From: Symbiodinium natans
Taxonomy: Eukaryota; Sar; Dinophyceae; Suessiales; Symbiodiniaceae
Direction of reading: 5' to 3'
DNA length: 64,000 nt
Assembly (NCBI GenBank): GCA_905221605.1
Contig: CAJNDS010002110.1
Span: 423,001 to 487,000 of the forward strand
The translations under genes and the position numbers were made by a program. How positions within the stretch are numbered: position 1 is the stretch's first letter; every line of letters starts with the position of its first letter. This document shows positions 54,101-63,122 of this stretch, piece by piece. The notes beneath the pieces were generated by a model. That model was given only the letters and a program-made list of their open reading frames with translations. It was not told where the DNA came from and made no database searches.

Positions 54101-56359
54101 CTTGAAGCTGTGCCCTTGGGTTTTGGGCCTTAGGGATCAGAAGGATATTAAGGGGAACCTTTAGGGGTACAGTTACAACCTTTAGGGGAGCAACCTGTAG
54201 GGTACAACCTTGGGGGCACGAGTCTTCATCCCTTGACATAAGAGCCTTGTAAAAGCCAAACTCTAAACCCACTAAGCCCCAGCAGCCCGTGGAAAAACCC
54301 CAATCCCTAACTGAAACCCTAAGCAAGCCCCTCTGTTGACCTGAAGCCCCCAACCCCTAAAGCGCCCATAAGCCCCCACAACCCTAAAGCCCCGCGGCCC
54401 CTAAACCTCAAGCCCGAACCCTAGACCCTAAACCCTTTTTTGCCTTCCCTTAAGACCCTAAACCCCTGAAGACCCCAACCCCGGAACCCTACAGTCAAAC
54501 CATCCGAGTCGTAAACAAACATGCTCTAGCCCCCCCTCCCACCGGTGAATTCAAACATTCCAAGAATATTGAGAAAATAGGAAATCCTTGAGACATAAGA
54601 TCAAAAAACTTTGATGAAACATGATGGAAATCCAAAAAAAGCAAGTTGTAAAATCAACATCATAGATGGAGAAATCAACTAATAACATGGTGCATCAAAT
54701 GATAGATAAATTTGGTCCATTTCAGATGACTTGACCAAATCTGGACAAAATCCCACGAAGCTTTTAAACAGGGGGATAGGAGTACTCTTTCCAAACTAGA
54801 ACTTTTGAGACTTTGAAAGGATAAGTGACCACTCAAACTTTGAAGGATTCAAACGATGAGCGACGCGCAGGTCGAAAACCCTAAGCCCTAAACCGCTGAA
54901 CCCTGAAGTTGAAAGAGTCTCGAGCTCAGAGGTGAGGCGAGAGCGAGTTCGAAAGTTCCGAAACCCTAACCCCTAACCCCTAAACCCTAAACCCTAAATC
55001 CTAAACCCTAAACCCTAAACCCTAAACCCTAAACCCTAAACCCTAAACCCTACGAAAGTTTGAAGCCGAACCCCTGGACGCAAGGCAAACATGGCGGACC
55101 GGGCCTCGAGGGCCGAAAGCTTCAGGGGGCTTCGAGGTCGGAGTTTGAGAGTGTCGGACCCAAAGAGCCCAATATTGCTTAATTTTTAGGAATGTTCCTT
55201 AAATCATATTAGGGATCCTTAATATGATTTAAGGGTATATTCCCTAATTAGGCAATATTGGGCTCTTTGGGGAGCTTGAGAGTTTGAACATACGAGAGAT
55301 TGAGAGTTTGACACGTCTGGAGTCTAGAAACTTCGGAGCTTGAAGTTTCAAAACCATGCGAGTTTCGAAGTTCGAAGTCTGAAGCTTTGAAGTTTGACGA
55401 CACTCGGACTCGAACACAAAAAGTTTAATAATTTAGCTCTCGGACGCAAGAAACGTTATTGCGAGTCCGTTCGTGCACGCGCAGGTGACGTTTCAAATGT
55501 TCAACCTCTCAAGCTTTCGAACTCCAAACGTGCAAACTCGGGAAACTCTCGAACTCCAACGGCCGTCAAACTATCGTTCTCTCAAACTTTGAACCTGTGG
55601 ACCCAAAGAGCCCAATATTGCTTGATTAAGGAATATTCCTTAAATCATATAGGGATCCTTGCTATGATTTAAGGTATATTCCTTAATTAAGCTATATTGG
55701 GCTCTTTGGGGAATATTTAAACGAACGGGCTCTTTCAACGTTCAAACTCGCAGCGTCGTGGCCACCCGAACCTACGCACGGCCTCAGACTCCGAACCCGA
55801 AACTTCTAAGCTGTCTGGGTTTAGGGTTTAGGGTTTAGGGTTTCGGGTTTAGGGTTTAGGGTCGCAGCTCAAACTTTCGAGTTCGAGATGCGTCAAACTC
55901 TCGAACCCTCAAACTCGAAGCTCCGTCGAGCCCCAAACTTTCTTGTGACTTTCAGCCGCAAAAGTTTGCCCTAAACCCTAAACCCTAAACCCTAAACCCT
56001 AAACCCTAAACCCGAGAATGAGTTTGGCGGAGGTACTCGAACGTCTTCGAACGCTCAAAGTCTCCACTTCGAAGTTCGTTGCTCCTGACGCCCTCCTTCA
56101 AACAGCCAAAAACTCCTAAAGCCCCCTAAAAAACCACTACAACCCAAAAGCCCAATGGTACTCTTAATGCCCTAAACTCTAAGCCCTTCTTGCAGCATGC
56201 TTGCAACCCTCTTGGCCCCAGACCCAACCCTAAACCCTTTTGCAACAGGCTTGCTACCTCCCTGAGCCCTAAACCCTAAACGCTTTGATCCTGACAAGCC
56301 CTCCCAGAGCCCGTCCCCCCGCCTGCTTTGCGCATCAAATCGCTCGGCGGCAGTTCGGG

Positions 56360-56397
<38 letters not shown>

Positions 56398-59300
56398 GGG
56401 TTTAGGGTTTAGGGTTTAGGGTTTAGGAGTTTAGGGCTCCTGGGCTTCTGGGAAATGGAGCAGACTTAGGGCTCAGGATTTCGGACCTGGAGAACCGGAA
56501 GCCTTGCAGTTTTTTTCTAGAATCCTAAGCCCGCACAACGAAGCCAAGCCAGCCAAGGTTTAGGGTTCAGGGTTTAGGTTTTAGGGTTGAAGAGGGGTCG
56601 AACCGGAGCCCTCCAACCTCCCCGTCCTCCCCCCTTCCTGACCCCTCCCCCCCCCCCGCCCCCAAAACCCAAAACCCAAAACCCTAAACCTCTCTTTCAT
56701 ATATAATTTACAAAACCCTAAACCTCTCTTTCATATATAATTGAAACGTGGGGGAGGTACTGGGCAAGGTTATTTTTTACTGGGCAAGGTCATTTTTTTA
56801 CTGGGCAAGGTCTTTTGTTTCTGGGCAAGGTAATGTGTTTACTGGGCAAGGTCTTTTTCTACTGTGCAAGGTCGTTTTTTTGCACCGAACGACCTTGCCC
56901 AGTAAAAAATGACCTTGCCCAGTAACATGTTTACTGGGCAAGGTCTTTTTACTTGGGGCAAGGTCATTGTTTACTGGGCAAAGTCTTCTTGTTTATTGGG
57001 CAAGGTCATTTTTTACTGGGCAAGGTCCAAGGTCATTTTTTAGTGGGCAAGGTCCTATCAGTGAATAATTTTCTGAATGTTATGGGATTCTTTGGGCGGG
57101 TGGGTGGGTGTTTTTCTGGAGTAATTGCTTGGCTAGTGAATGCTTGGACCTGAGATGCTGAACCCTAAACCCTAAACCCGAAACCCTAAACCAACCCTAA
57201 ACCCTAACCCTGAACCCTGAACCCTGAACCCTGAACCCTAAACCCTAAACCCTAAACCCTAAACCCAAACCCGATTTTAATACAAACTCAATATCATGCC
57301 CATGGATGCATACCAGGCTCCTGATGCTCTACACAAACACAAACAAACACAGGCGCAAAACAAAAATAAACAACAAAGAAACAGACAAACAAGTATGACA
57401 ATCGGATTCGAGGGTATATAGAAACCGTATTAAGGCGAATCGGTACATGTACCGAGGGGGGGCGTTGAAAAATAACTGGTTAGCGAGTTCCTATCTCAAC
57501 ATCGTATTGAAATCGCATTGACACCACATCCTGCAACTCCAAGCCGGACCCCCGCCACAGGCCAACTAGAAACTCATGGCCGTAACCCCTAAAAGGGTTT
57601 AGGGTTTAGGGTTTAAAGTTTAGGGTTTAGGGTTTAGGAGCCAAAAAGTTGGAAACTCAATAGCCTCAATCCCTACAAGTAAAGTCTAGGGAACCCCAGC
57701 ACGATTTGTCCTTAAAAGGGTTTCCAACTTTTTGGGGTTTGCTGCAGCAGAAAGGGACGGCCTTTCGGAAATTGCATCATCTAGCCCTCAAGACAGGCCA
57801 CAGGCCCTCCGCAAGAGAGCCCTTGGCTCTCTTTTTCAGCCACCCTACACCCCTACACCCCAAAACCCAAAACCCTTTTCTTATCACGGTTCAGTTTATT
57901 GGGAAGGTGGTGGAAGATGTACGGTGGCTCTGGAAGCTCAAAGCGTACAAACTCCAATTTACGGCCCCCATGAGAACAATAGAAGGGTTTAGGGTTTGGG
58001 GTTTTAACCCTAAACTACCCTAAACCCTAAACCCTAAACCCTAAACCCTAAACCCTAAACCCTAAACTTTGCGAAGGCTGCGCCGTCCCAACCGCTGCTC
58101 AGCAAGGTCAGGCTACACTATCGTGGGCTTCCACAAGCCTCAGGCCCCGCCCAGTGAAGGCATTCATGGGTTTGGGATTTAGGGTTGAGGGTTTAGGGCT
58201 TAGGGTTTAGGGTTTAGGGTTTAGGGTTTAGGGTTTAGGGTTTAGGGTTTAGGGGTGCACATCGCACCCCAATGTTGATGACGTTTCTTGAGGGGGCTTT
58301 GTCTGGAAACATGCGCAGCTCCACAACTACGACCGGCAAAGGCAACTTTGGTACACGCAAGGGTTTAGGGTGCAGGGTTTAGGGTTTAGGGTGCAGGGTT
58401 AAGGGGAAATTCTGACAAGCCTTGCTCTTGATCTCGGCATAATTGTCCGAAACCTCAGTCAGATGAGGTGTAGCAGTGGCCTCCACGTGGGCCTCCTGTA
58501 CTTAGTTGCTGAGTTCATGGGCCCCCCAAAAAAGTGTACACTTTCAGGTCTGAAGGGGATTGTAGTACCCCAAAAAGTGTTATAGTGCATGCACTCATTC
58601 AGCTACAAAGGTGTATGGCTCGGAGGATGACTAACAGTCTTTAAGATGGATTATAATACCCCTTATTCTTGGCTGCACTCAGGAGGGTAGCTATAAATTA
58701 AACTTTTAGCTGCCTTAAGAAGAAACCCAATAAACCCAAAAAAGGTAAGGATCTAAAGTTACAGTAAAGTACCACAAAGTATTTTGGCCCCTAACGGCTA
58801 GTACAAGGGTGAATCTCCCAATGTCTGGCCTGTCCCCTCCCCACACATCTGCCTCGCCTTCTTGAAACCGCTGCGGTTGCATCGGGCTTCCTTCAAGCCG
58901 AAAACCCTCCACCCCCAACCCAGAACCCTGAACCCTAAACCCTGAAACCTAAACCCTAAACCCTAGGCCCAAAGCCTCCCGACTCGCCACCCTCATGCCC
59001 AACCCCCCCCCCCTCCCCCCCCCCCCCCCCCCCCTCCCCCCCCCCTCCCCCCCCCCTCCCCCCCCCCCCCCCCCTCCCCCCCCCCTCCCCCCTCCCCCCT
59101 CCCCCCCCCCTCCCCCCCCCCTCCCCCCCCCTCCCCCCCCCCCCTCCCCCCCCTCCCCCCCCCTCCCTCCCCCCCCCCCCCCCCCTCCCCCCTCCCTCCC
59201 CCCCCTCCCCCCCCCCCCCCCCCCGCAAAAAAAATAAAACTAAAATAATAATAATAAATAAAAATAAAATAGTAATATAATAATAATAATAATAATAATA

Positions 59301-61556
59301 TAATAATAATATAATAATAATAATATAATATAATAATAATAGTTTCCAGAACAATAGCAGAACCCTGCACTTGGGATGTTTCCCCCCTTATACTAACAGC
59401 TCCTTAGTAGGTACTCTGGGGCACCCCTCTTCGAATCACCATTTAAGGACTGTTAGTATGAAGGGGCAACATCCCTGAACCCTAAACACTAAACCCTAAA
59501 CCCTAAAGCCTAAACCCTAAACCCTAAACCCAACTGCCAAGTCACCCAGAGGAGGTAGGCGTTAGCTGGTCGCTTGGGTCGATTGGGGTCCTGGCAAACC
59601 CATGGCCGGCTTCGGAGGCTTTTAGGGTTTAGGGTTTAGGGTTTAGGGTTTAGGGTACAAGTTTAAGGTTTAGGTTGGGACGTTCCCCCTCATACTAACA
59701 GCTCCTTCATAGGGACTATACCAGATGGTACTAGATTTCCTGTGACGTTTAGGGTTTAGGGATTCGGGATTCCCTATGAAGGTCTGCTAGTATAAGGGGG
59801 AACGTGCCAAGGTTTGGGGTAAGAAGGCTTCGTGTCAGAACCCCGAAGTCCCGTTGCTCATGGTTACCTTACGAATCTCAGGAGAGGGTTTAGGGTTTTG
59901 GGCTTAGGGTTTAGGAGTTCTTGTGCCAAGGGCCAACCAACAATAACAACAGAAAGGCTCTGGCTCGAAGATGTTCAGGGCCCACATGGGCGAAACCCTA
60001 AACCCTAAACCCTAAACCCTACTCCCCCAAAACATCCAAAAACCCTGCATGCACAACTGAGACCCACAACAAAAGTCGTCGTTCAAAGAGACCACGAAGG
60101 TGCTTCCGCGCGAAATGCTTCTTGGGGTTTCAAAAAACGGTTAGGGTTTAGGCTTCGGTTGTGATTTTAGGGCTCAGAGTGCGAAGATCCAGATTCCCCA
60201 CATGGTCCTTCGGTGCCTTCACCTTCACCTTCGGCCTTTCAATCACAGGGGTTTTGGGTGTTAGGGTTTAGGGCTTAGGGTTTGGGATCTCGAACAAGTT
60301 AGGGACCCGAGCCCTACACCCGTCAATGATCCGGACAGCATGGCGCCACAAGGCTTTGGGTTTTAGATTTCGGAAAACCTAAACCCTAAACCCCAAACCC
60401 CAAACCTCGGCCGGTTGAGAGCTCCATTCCTGAGGTCCGGCACAGAATCCACCCACAAAAGCCTTTCTTCTTAGCTCCTCGAATTCCAAACCCTCATGAA
60501 GAGCCCTAAACCCAAGAAACCCTATAAACCCCTATGTACCAACTGTGATGGCTTGGGTAACATGGTGTAAACATGAACTTTAGCAGCAGGCAGCCGCGGG
60601 TTTAGGGTATAGCGTTTAGGGTGACTGTGCATCATGGTAGGTCACCGTGCGGGGGTGTACACACAGCTTCTGCTCCATAATATAAAATATTATTACAGCA
60701 AACCCGAAACCCTACACCCTATAAACCTTAACACCCTGTAGCTGTGGTGGTGCCATCTGCGCACGAAACTTTCTGTTGCTGCACGGGAAGAGGGCTGCGG
60801 GTTTCGGATTTGGAGGCTCATGGGTAGTTCAAGTAGGGATATAAGTATGATAATACCCCAAACCCTAAATCCTAAACCCATTATACAGATAGCCCTATTT
60901 AGGGTACTTGTGACCCTGCTTATAACTACTACTATGAACCTCCAAGTATCTTGGTCCCTGGCTGGGCTAGTAGGCCTTGTAATCCCCTCTCGTCAACCCT
61001 GTAAAGGGCCTGTTTGTGGTTTAGGGTTTCGGGTTAAACCCTAAACCCTAAACTCTAAACCATAAAGCCGCGGGGCGTGCGGACTGGCATCTCCCCTCCG
61101 GCGGCGAGAAAGGCGTCTTTGGCCTCGTAGTACTCTGCCCAAGCCGCCTGAGCTTCAAGGCTCAGGGTTGAGGGTTTAGGTTGTAGGGTTTAGGGTTTGG
61201 GGTTTAGGGTATGGGCTTGAGCTTCAAGGCTCAGGGTTGAGGGTTTAGGGTTGAGGGTGTAGGGTGTATTATGGGCTTGGGTTTTCGTACTTAAGGCGAG
61301 AGGGCCTTAGTTTTTTCTCCGGCAAATTCCCGCCTCTGCCTTTTGCAGATAATCTTGCTTCTTCTCGGCCTGGGCGAGGGGGTCCCGTTCTTTGAGCCAA
61401 GCTGTTTGAGAATGCTCTGGAAACCCGCAACCCTACACCTCCCCACAAAAGACCCTCAACCCTAAACCTCCGTACAAAAGATCAGCGGCCGATAGCTGCT
61501 TCCACTTTGCGCCCATTGCCTTCGCAATCTCCTCGCCCAACAGCGCGATCTTTGAG
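51068..61556 (-). CDS. Two-HMG-box protein gene, split by telomere-like introns
   Basis: HMG boxes bind or bend DNA without strong sequence choice and act in chromatin (known for the family). Seen: box 1 from 61483-61556 (EEIAKAMGAKWKQLSAA), 61334-61389 (ERDPLAQAEKKQDYLQKAE) and 61066-61147 (AAWAEYYEAKDAFLAAGG). A K-rich linker lies at 60208-60248 (RPKVKVKAPK). Box 2 runs through 59546-59590 (DPNRPKRPANAYLLW), 58421-58453 (VSDNYAEIKSK), 56323-56362 (FPELPPSDLMRKA) and 53678-53765 (GEQWKRV...). A possible C-terminal exon is at 51068-51100. The N-terminal third of box 1, the junction to the linker exon and the 3' half after GEQWKRV are not resolved. Several junctions share direct repeats (AGGCGG, AGGACC, AGGCG). 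Confidence 0.68.
51497..51775 (-). repeat. Two CCCTAAA arrays (51497-51629, 51706-51775)
   Basis: About 19 and 9 perfect units flank a 76-bp minus-strand open island (ATVPRLKNYAEAMKDASNGI). Confidence 0.92.
51840..52179. mobile_element. Element A, rearranged copy with telomere-like and element D insertions
   Basis: The central part (about 51866-51957) is tandemly duplicated. Both copies contain TTTAGGGTTCAGGGTTTCGGG-like sequence, and the second copy is split by element D. Confidence 0.8.
51976..52087 (+). mobile_element. Element D inside element A, ATAT target duplication
   Basis: 112 bp, flanked by ATAT at 51972-51975 and 52088-52091. Confidence 0.9.
52783..53010 (-). repeat. AACCCTATC/AACCCTTTC variant block
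   Basis: Nonamer derivatives of the telomere-like unit (CAACCCTAT), about 15 copies. Confidence 0.85.
53131..53420 (+). repeat. TTTAGGG array decaying into TTTAGAGGGTTTATAGGG
   Basis: About 15 perfect units followed by longer variants. Confidence 0.9.
53579..53677. mobile_element. Element A, copy abutting HMG exon
   Basis: 99 bp, flanked by TC on both sides; the right TC starts the HMG GEQWK exon island. Confidence 0.9.
53678..53765 (-). CDS. HMG gene: GEQWK exon, end of box 2
   Basis: Reads EQWKRVKKPTKERYEQMRNE in the frame set by the previous exon (AGEQWKRV junction). An earlier end at AGA|GTAAAG is possible. On its 3' side the exon abuts inverted-repeat element A exactly. An overlapping frame (53718-53832, DVPSGLSGPGWLHML...) is also open. 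Confidence 0.6.
54092..54245. mobile_element. Element J
   Basis: CCTTGGACCCTTGAAGCTGTGCCC...TTAGGGGTACA...GAGTCTTCATCCCTTGA. Relatives at 18171-18312, 19560-19705 and 27112-27250. Confidence 0.7.
54530..54830. other. AT-rich island without telomere-like repeats
   Basis: About 300 bp of clearly lower GC than its surroundings, in the 2.6-kb HMG intron. No long frame or inverted ends seen. Origin unknown. Confidence 0.7.
55159..55271. mobile_element. Element A copy
   Basis: Flanked by GA on both sides. Within the 2.6-kb HMG intron. Confidence 0.9.
55602..55710. mobile_element. Element A copy
   Basis: 109 bp, flanked by GA on both sides. 330 bp from the previous copy and in the same orientation of flanks. 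Confidence 0.9.
56323..56362 (-). CDS. HMG gene: box 2 helix 2 exon
   Basis: 40 nt, FPELPPSDLMRKA plus one base. The acceptor is a (CT)n tract ending CTCTCAG|TTT. GC donor GCAG|GCGGG shares AGGCG with the next acceptor TTGAG|GCGAAC. Confidence 0.72.
56365..56396 (-). repeat. (GA)n tract acting as pyrimidine tract
   Basis: On the minus strand it is (CT)n CTCAG, the acceptor of the HMG exon 56323-56362. Confidence 0.8.
56751..57053. repeat. TTTACTGGGCAAGGTC repeat with inverted copies (HMG intron)
   Basis: About 13 units of 18-21 bp; two units at 56888-56925 are inverted and could form a hairpin with their neighbours. Confidence 0.93.
58421..58453 (-). CDS. HMG gene: box 2 helix 1 end
   Basis: 33 nt, VSDNYAEIKSK. 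Acceptor CTGACTGAG|GTT, donor AAG|GCTTGT (GC). Element C lies 48 bp upstream on the sense strand. The open frame runs further upstream (EAHVEATATPHLTE) and a second AG acceptor exists there. Confidence 0.66.
58501..58610. mobile_element. Element C copy beside HMG exon
   Basis: CTTAGTTGCTGAGTTC...TTCAGCTACAAAG. On the gene's sense strand its end plus flank reads CTAAGTACAG|GAG, an acceptor-like site. Confidence 0.82.
58668..58779 (+). mobile_element. Element D, TATT target duplication
   Basis: 112 bp, flanked by TATT at 58664-58667 and 58780-58783. Nearly identical to the copy at 45625. Confidence 0.9.
59005..59355. repeat. 220-bp C/T block followed by AATAAT repeat
   Basis: Runs of C broken by single T (59005-59224), then TAATAA-type DNA (59232-59341). 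Both lie in the HMG intron 58454-59545. Open frames here (poly-Pro, poly-Gly) are artefacts. Confidence 0.95.
59373..59475. mobile_element. Element E copy
   Basis: GGGATGTTTCCCCCCTTATACTAACAG...CTGTTAGTATGAAGGGGCAACATCCC, about 27-bp inverted ends. Confidence 0.85.
59546..59590 (-). CDS. HMG gene: box 2 N-terminus
   Basis: Exactly 15 codons, DPNRPKRPANAYLLW, between TTTGCCAG| and |GTGACT. DPNxPKRPxxAYxLW is a textbook HMG-box opening, so this is the single most recognisable exon in the window. Confidence 0.82.
59677..59808. mobile_element. Element E copy with telomere-like insert
   Basis: GGGACGTTCCCCCTCATACTAACAG...CTGCTAGTATAAGGGGGAACGTGCC, with GTTTAGGGTTTAGGGATTCGGG inside. Confidence 0.82.
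60208..60248 (-). CDS. HMG gene: Lys-rich linker exon
   Basis: Reads ERPKVKVKAPK. Donor AAG|GACCAT (GA) shares AGGACC with the next acceptor CCAG|GACCCC, giving APK then DPNRPKRP, the usual HMG-box entry. The 5' border is uncertain. Confidence 0.55.
60406..60492 (-). CDS. Candidate exon inside HMG locus
   Basis: Open frame LEFEELRRKAFVGGFCAGPQ ending GAG|GTTTGGGG. It may be an alternative or additional exon between HMG boxes 1 and 2. No family recognised. Confidence 0.35.
61066..61147 (-). CDS. HMG gene: end of box 1
   Basis: Reads AAWAEYYEAKDAFLAAGGEM. Acceptor AAGCTCAG|GCG. The 3' border is not resolved; the frame stays open to PVRTPRGF before a CCCTAAA tract on the plus strand. Confidence 0.6.
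61334..61389 (-). CDS. HMG gene: box 1 helix 3 exon
   Basis: Reads RDPLAQAEKKQDYLQKAE. Donor GAG|GCGGGA (GC); donor and next acceptor (CTCAG|GCGGCT) share AGGCGG. Short intron of 186 bp containing a 66-bp tandem duplication with telomere-like variants. Confidence 0.65.
61483..61556 (-). CDS. HMG gene: box 1 helix 2 exon
   Basis: Reads SKIALLGEEIAKAMGAKWKQ then LSAA. EIxKxxGxKWKxLS is the HMG-box core. Acceptor uncertain (TTAAG|CTC, or GGCGAG|GAG further in). The 3' border near GCTGATC is also uncertain. Confidence 0.65.
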
Positions 61557-61651
61557 CTTAAAACGGGTGTCGGCTGGTGCTTGGCATTTGGCCAAGCTCT
61601 AGACCCTTCACACCCATTTAAACCCTAAACCCTAACCCTAAACCCTAAACC

Positions 61652-61765
61652 CCTTAGATTTCTTCCTGGGTGGTCATTGGATGATGAGAGTTCCCTTCGA
61701 AGTTGCTCGGGTAGAGGCTTCGCTCCACTGGAGCGTGGGAGTCTACTCGAAGACAAAGATCTCAT
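61652..61765 (-). CDS. Candidate first exon with ATG, upstream of HMG gene
   Basis: 38 codons starting MRSLSSSRLPRSSGAKPLPE and ending AGG|GGTTTAGGG. Upstream is telomere-like DNA. Could be the N-terminus of the HMG gene, but the start of HMG box 1 is not in it. Confidence 0.35.
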
Positions 61766-61839
61766 GTTAGGGTTTAGACGGTTTAGGGTTTAGGGTTTAG
61801 GGTTTACTGTAGGGTTTAAACTCTCTTGTCGGCTGGGGA

Positions 61840-62205
61840 TGTCCGAAAGCATTGGGAAGAACGAAGCCTCAACAAATGTTAAACGCAACGTGGCAAAGCG
61901 GGCTGCAGCAGTCGCAGCAATTATACGAACAAACAGAAACCATTCCACCCAAACTGATTTGCGACATTTCGTACATTCCAAGGAAAGCAAAACCAGAGCA
62001 CCCCACGTGATGTGCGATGTTTTTGTATGTTGCGAGGAAACGATTCCCCACGTGATCTGCTTTGTTTGCGTACCTTCCAGCACACACACACAGCCAAAAA
62101 ACAGCAAATACCACCCCCCATGTGATTGGCAATGCTTTCGTGTGTTCTCAACGTGGCTTCCGACGTCTTCATGTGTTCGAACATGTTCGAACATGTTCGA
62201 ACCCT
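61840..62205. repeat. Degenerate 46-70-bp tandem repeat
   Basis: CCCCACGTGATxTGCxxTGTTTxxGT recurs at about 61999, 62045 and 62112, with weaker copies at 61924 and 62150, then ACATGTTCGA tandem copies. Confidence 0.7.
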
Positions 62206-63004
62206 AAACCCTAAAGCCTGAACCCTGAACCCTGAACCCTGAACCCTGAACCCTGAACCCTGAACCCTAAACGAACACACTCTGACATGAAAATCACACC
62301 ACCGCATGTGCTTCTTTGAGCCAGCATGCCCACGGCGCACCGGAGACAGCGAGGCGTACGAAGCACAAGTGTCACCCCCCCAAACCCTAAACCCTAAACC
62401 CGAAACCCTAAACCCTAAACCCGAAACCCCAAACCCGAAACCCAGGGTTCAAGCACAAAGGTTTAGGGGCCGCAAAAAAGGCAGAATAGGGTTTTGGGGG
62501 GGCTTATTATGGTAGAATTCTATAGGGACCACAAGGGAATACTAGTAGTAAAGCTTTCAAGGTTTAGTGTCGGTGTAGGGTTAGGGTTTAAGTTTAGGGT
62601 TCGAATCCATGGTTTCGACCAGCCAGGGGGCAAGCTGGGGGGCGGGTGGGGGGGGCGGAATGAGCTTGGGATATAGAGGGCATATATGGGGTATATAAGG
62701 GGTCTCCTTTGAAGGGCCCATACTAAGGGACCATGTAACTAATTGCCCTAAAACCGTAGACATTTTTATCCTTAAGAAACTACCTTAAAATTCTAGGCAT
62801 GGTATCCGCTAAGAAACGAGCCCAAACATAAAAAAAAAAAACGAAAAGCCCTACCAAAATCAAGAACATCAGACATCACGCAAACCACAACCAAAAAAAC
62901 ATGGGGTTTAGGGTTTAGGGTTTGGGATTTGGGGTTTGGGGGTTTTGGGGTTTGGGGGTTTTGAGGTTTGGGGTTTGGGGTTTAGGGTTAACCGTAAACC
63001 CCAA

Positions 63005-63122
63005 ACCCCTCAAGGGGGAGAGAAATCACTCCTGGAACGGGGTCTTGTCGGACGATCCTTTCGGGAATTCACACAAGCCTGCCGTTGTCGGTGACTTGTC
63101 CATACACCTTACAGATACCTGT
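63005..63122 (+). CDS. Candidate exon with donor
   Basis: Reads GERNHSWNGVLSDDPFGNSH then KPAVVGDLSIHLTDTC, ending TGT|GTAAGGTTTAGGG. Acceptor unclear. Confidence 0.4.

Larger units (their letters stand above)
54900..55980. other. TCGAA/CTCAAACTC-rich degenerate region
   Basis: Loose repeats such as GAGAGTTTGA, CTCAAACTTTCGA and TTCGAAGTTCGAAG over 1 kb, interrupted by two element A copies and telomere-like tracts. Confidence 0.7.

Noticed and set aside
58956-59370. Poly-Gly, poly-Pro and Ile/Tyr-rich frames
   Set aside because: Pure products of the C/T block and the AATAAT repeat.
60064-60126. Island PKKHFARKHLRGLFERRLLLW as an HMG gene exon
   Set aside because: The neighbouring exons at 60208 and 59590 join directly with a shared AGGACC and perfect HMG sequence, leaving no room for it in that transcript.
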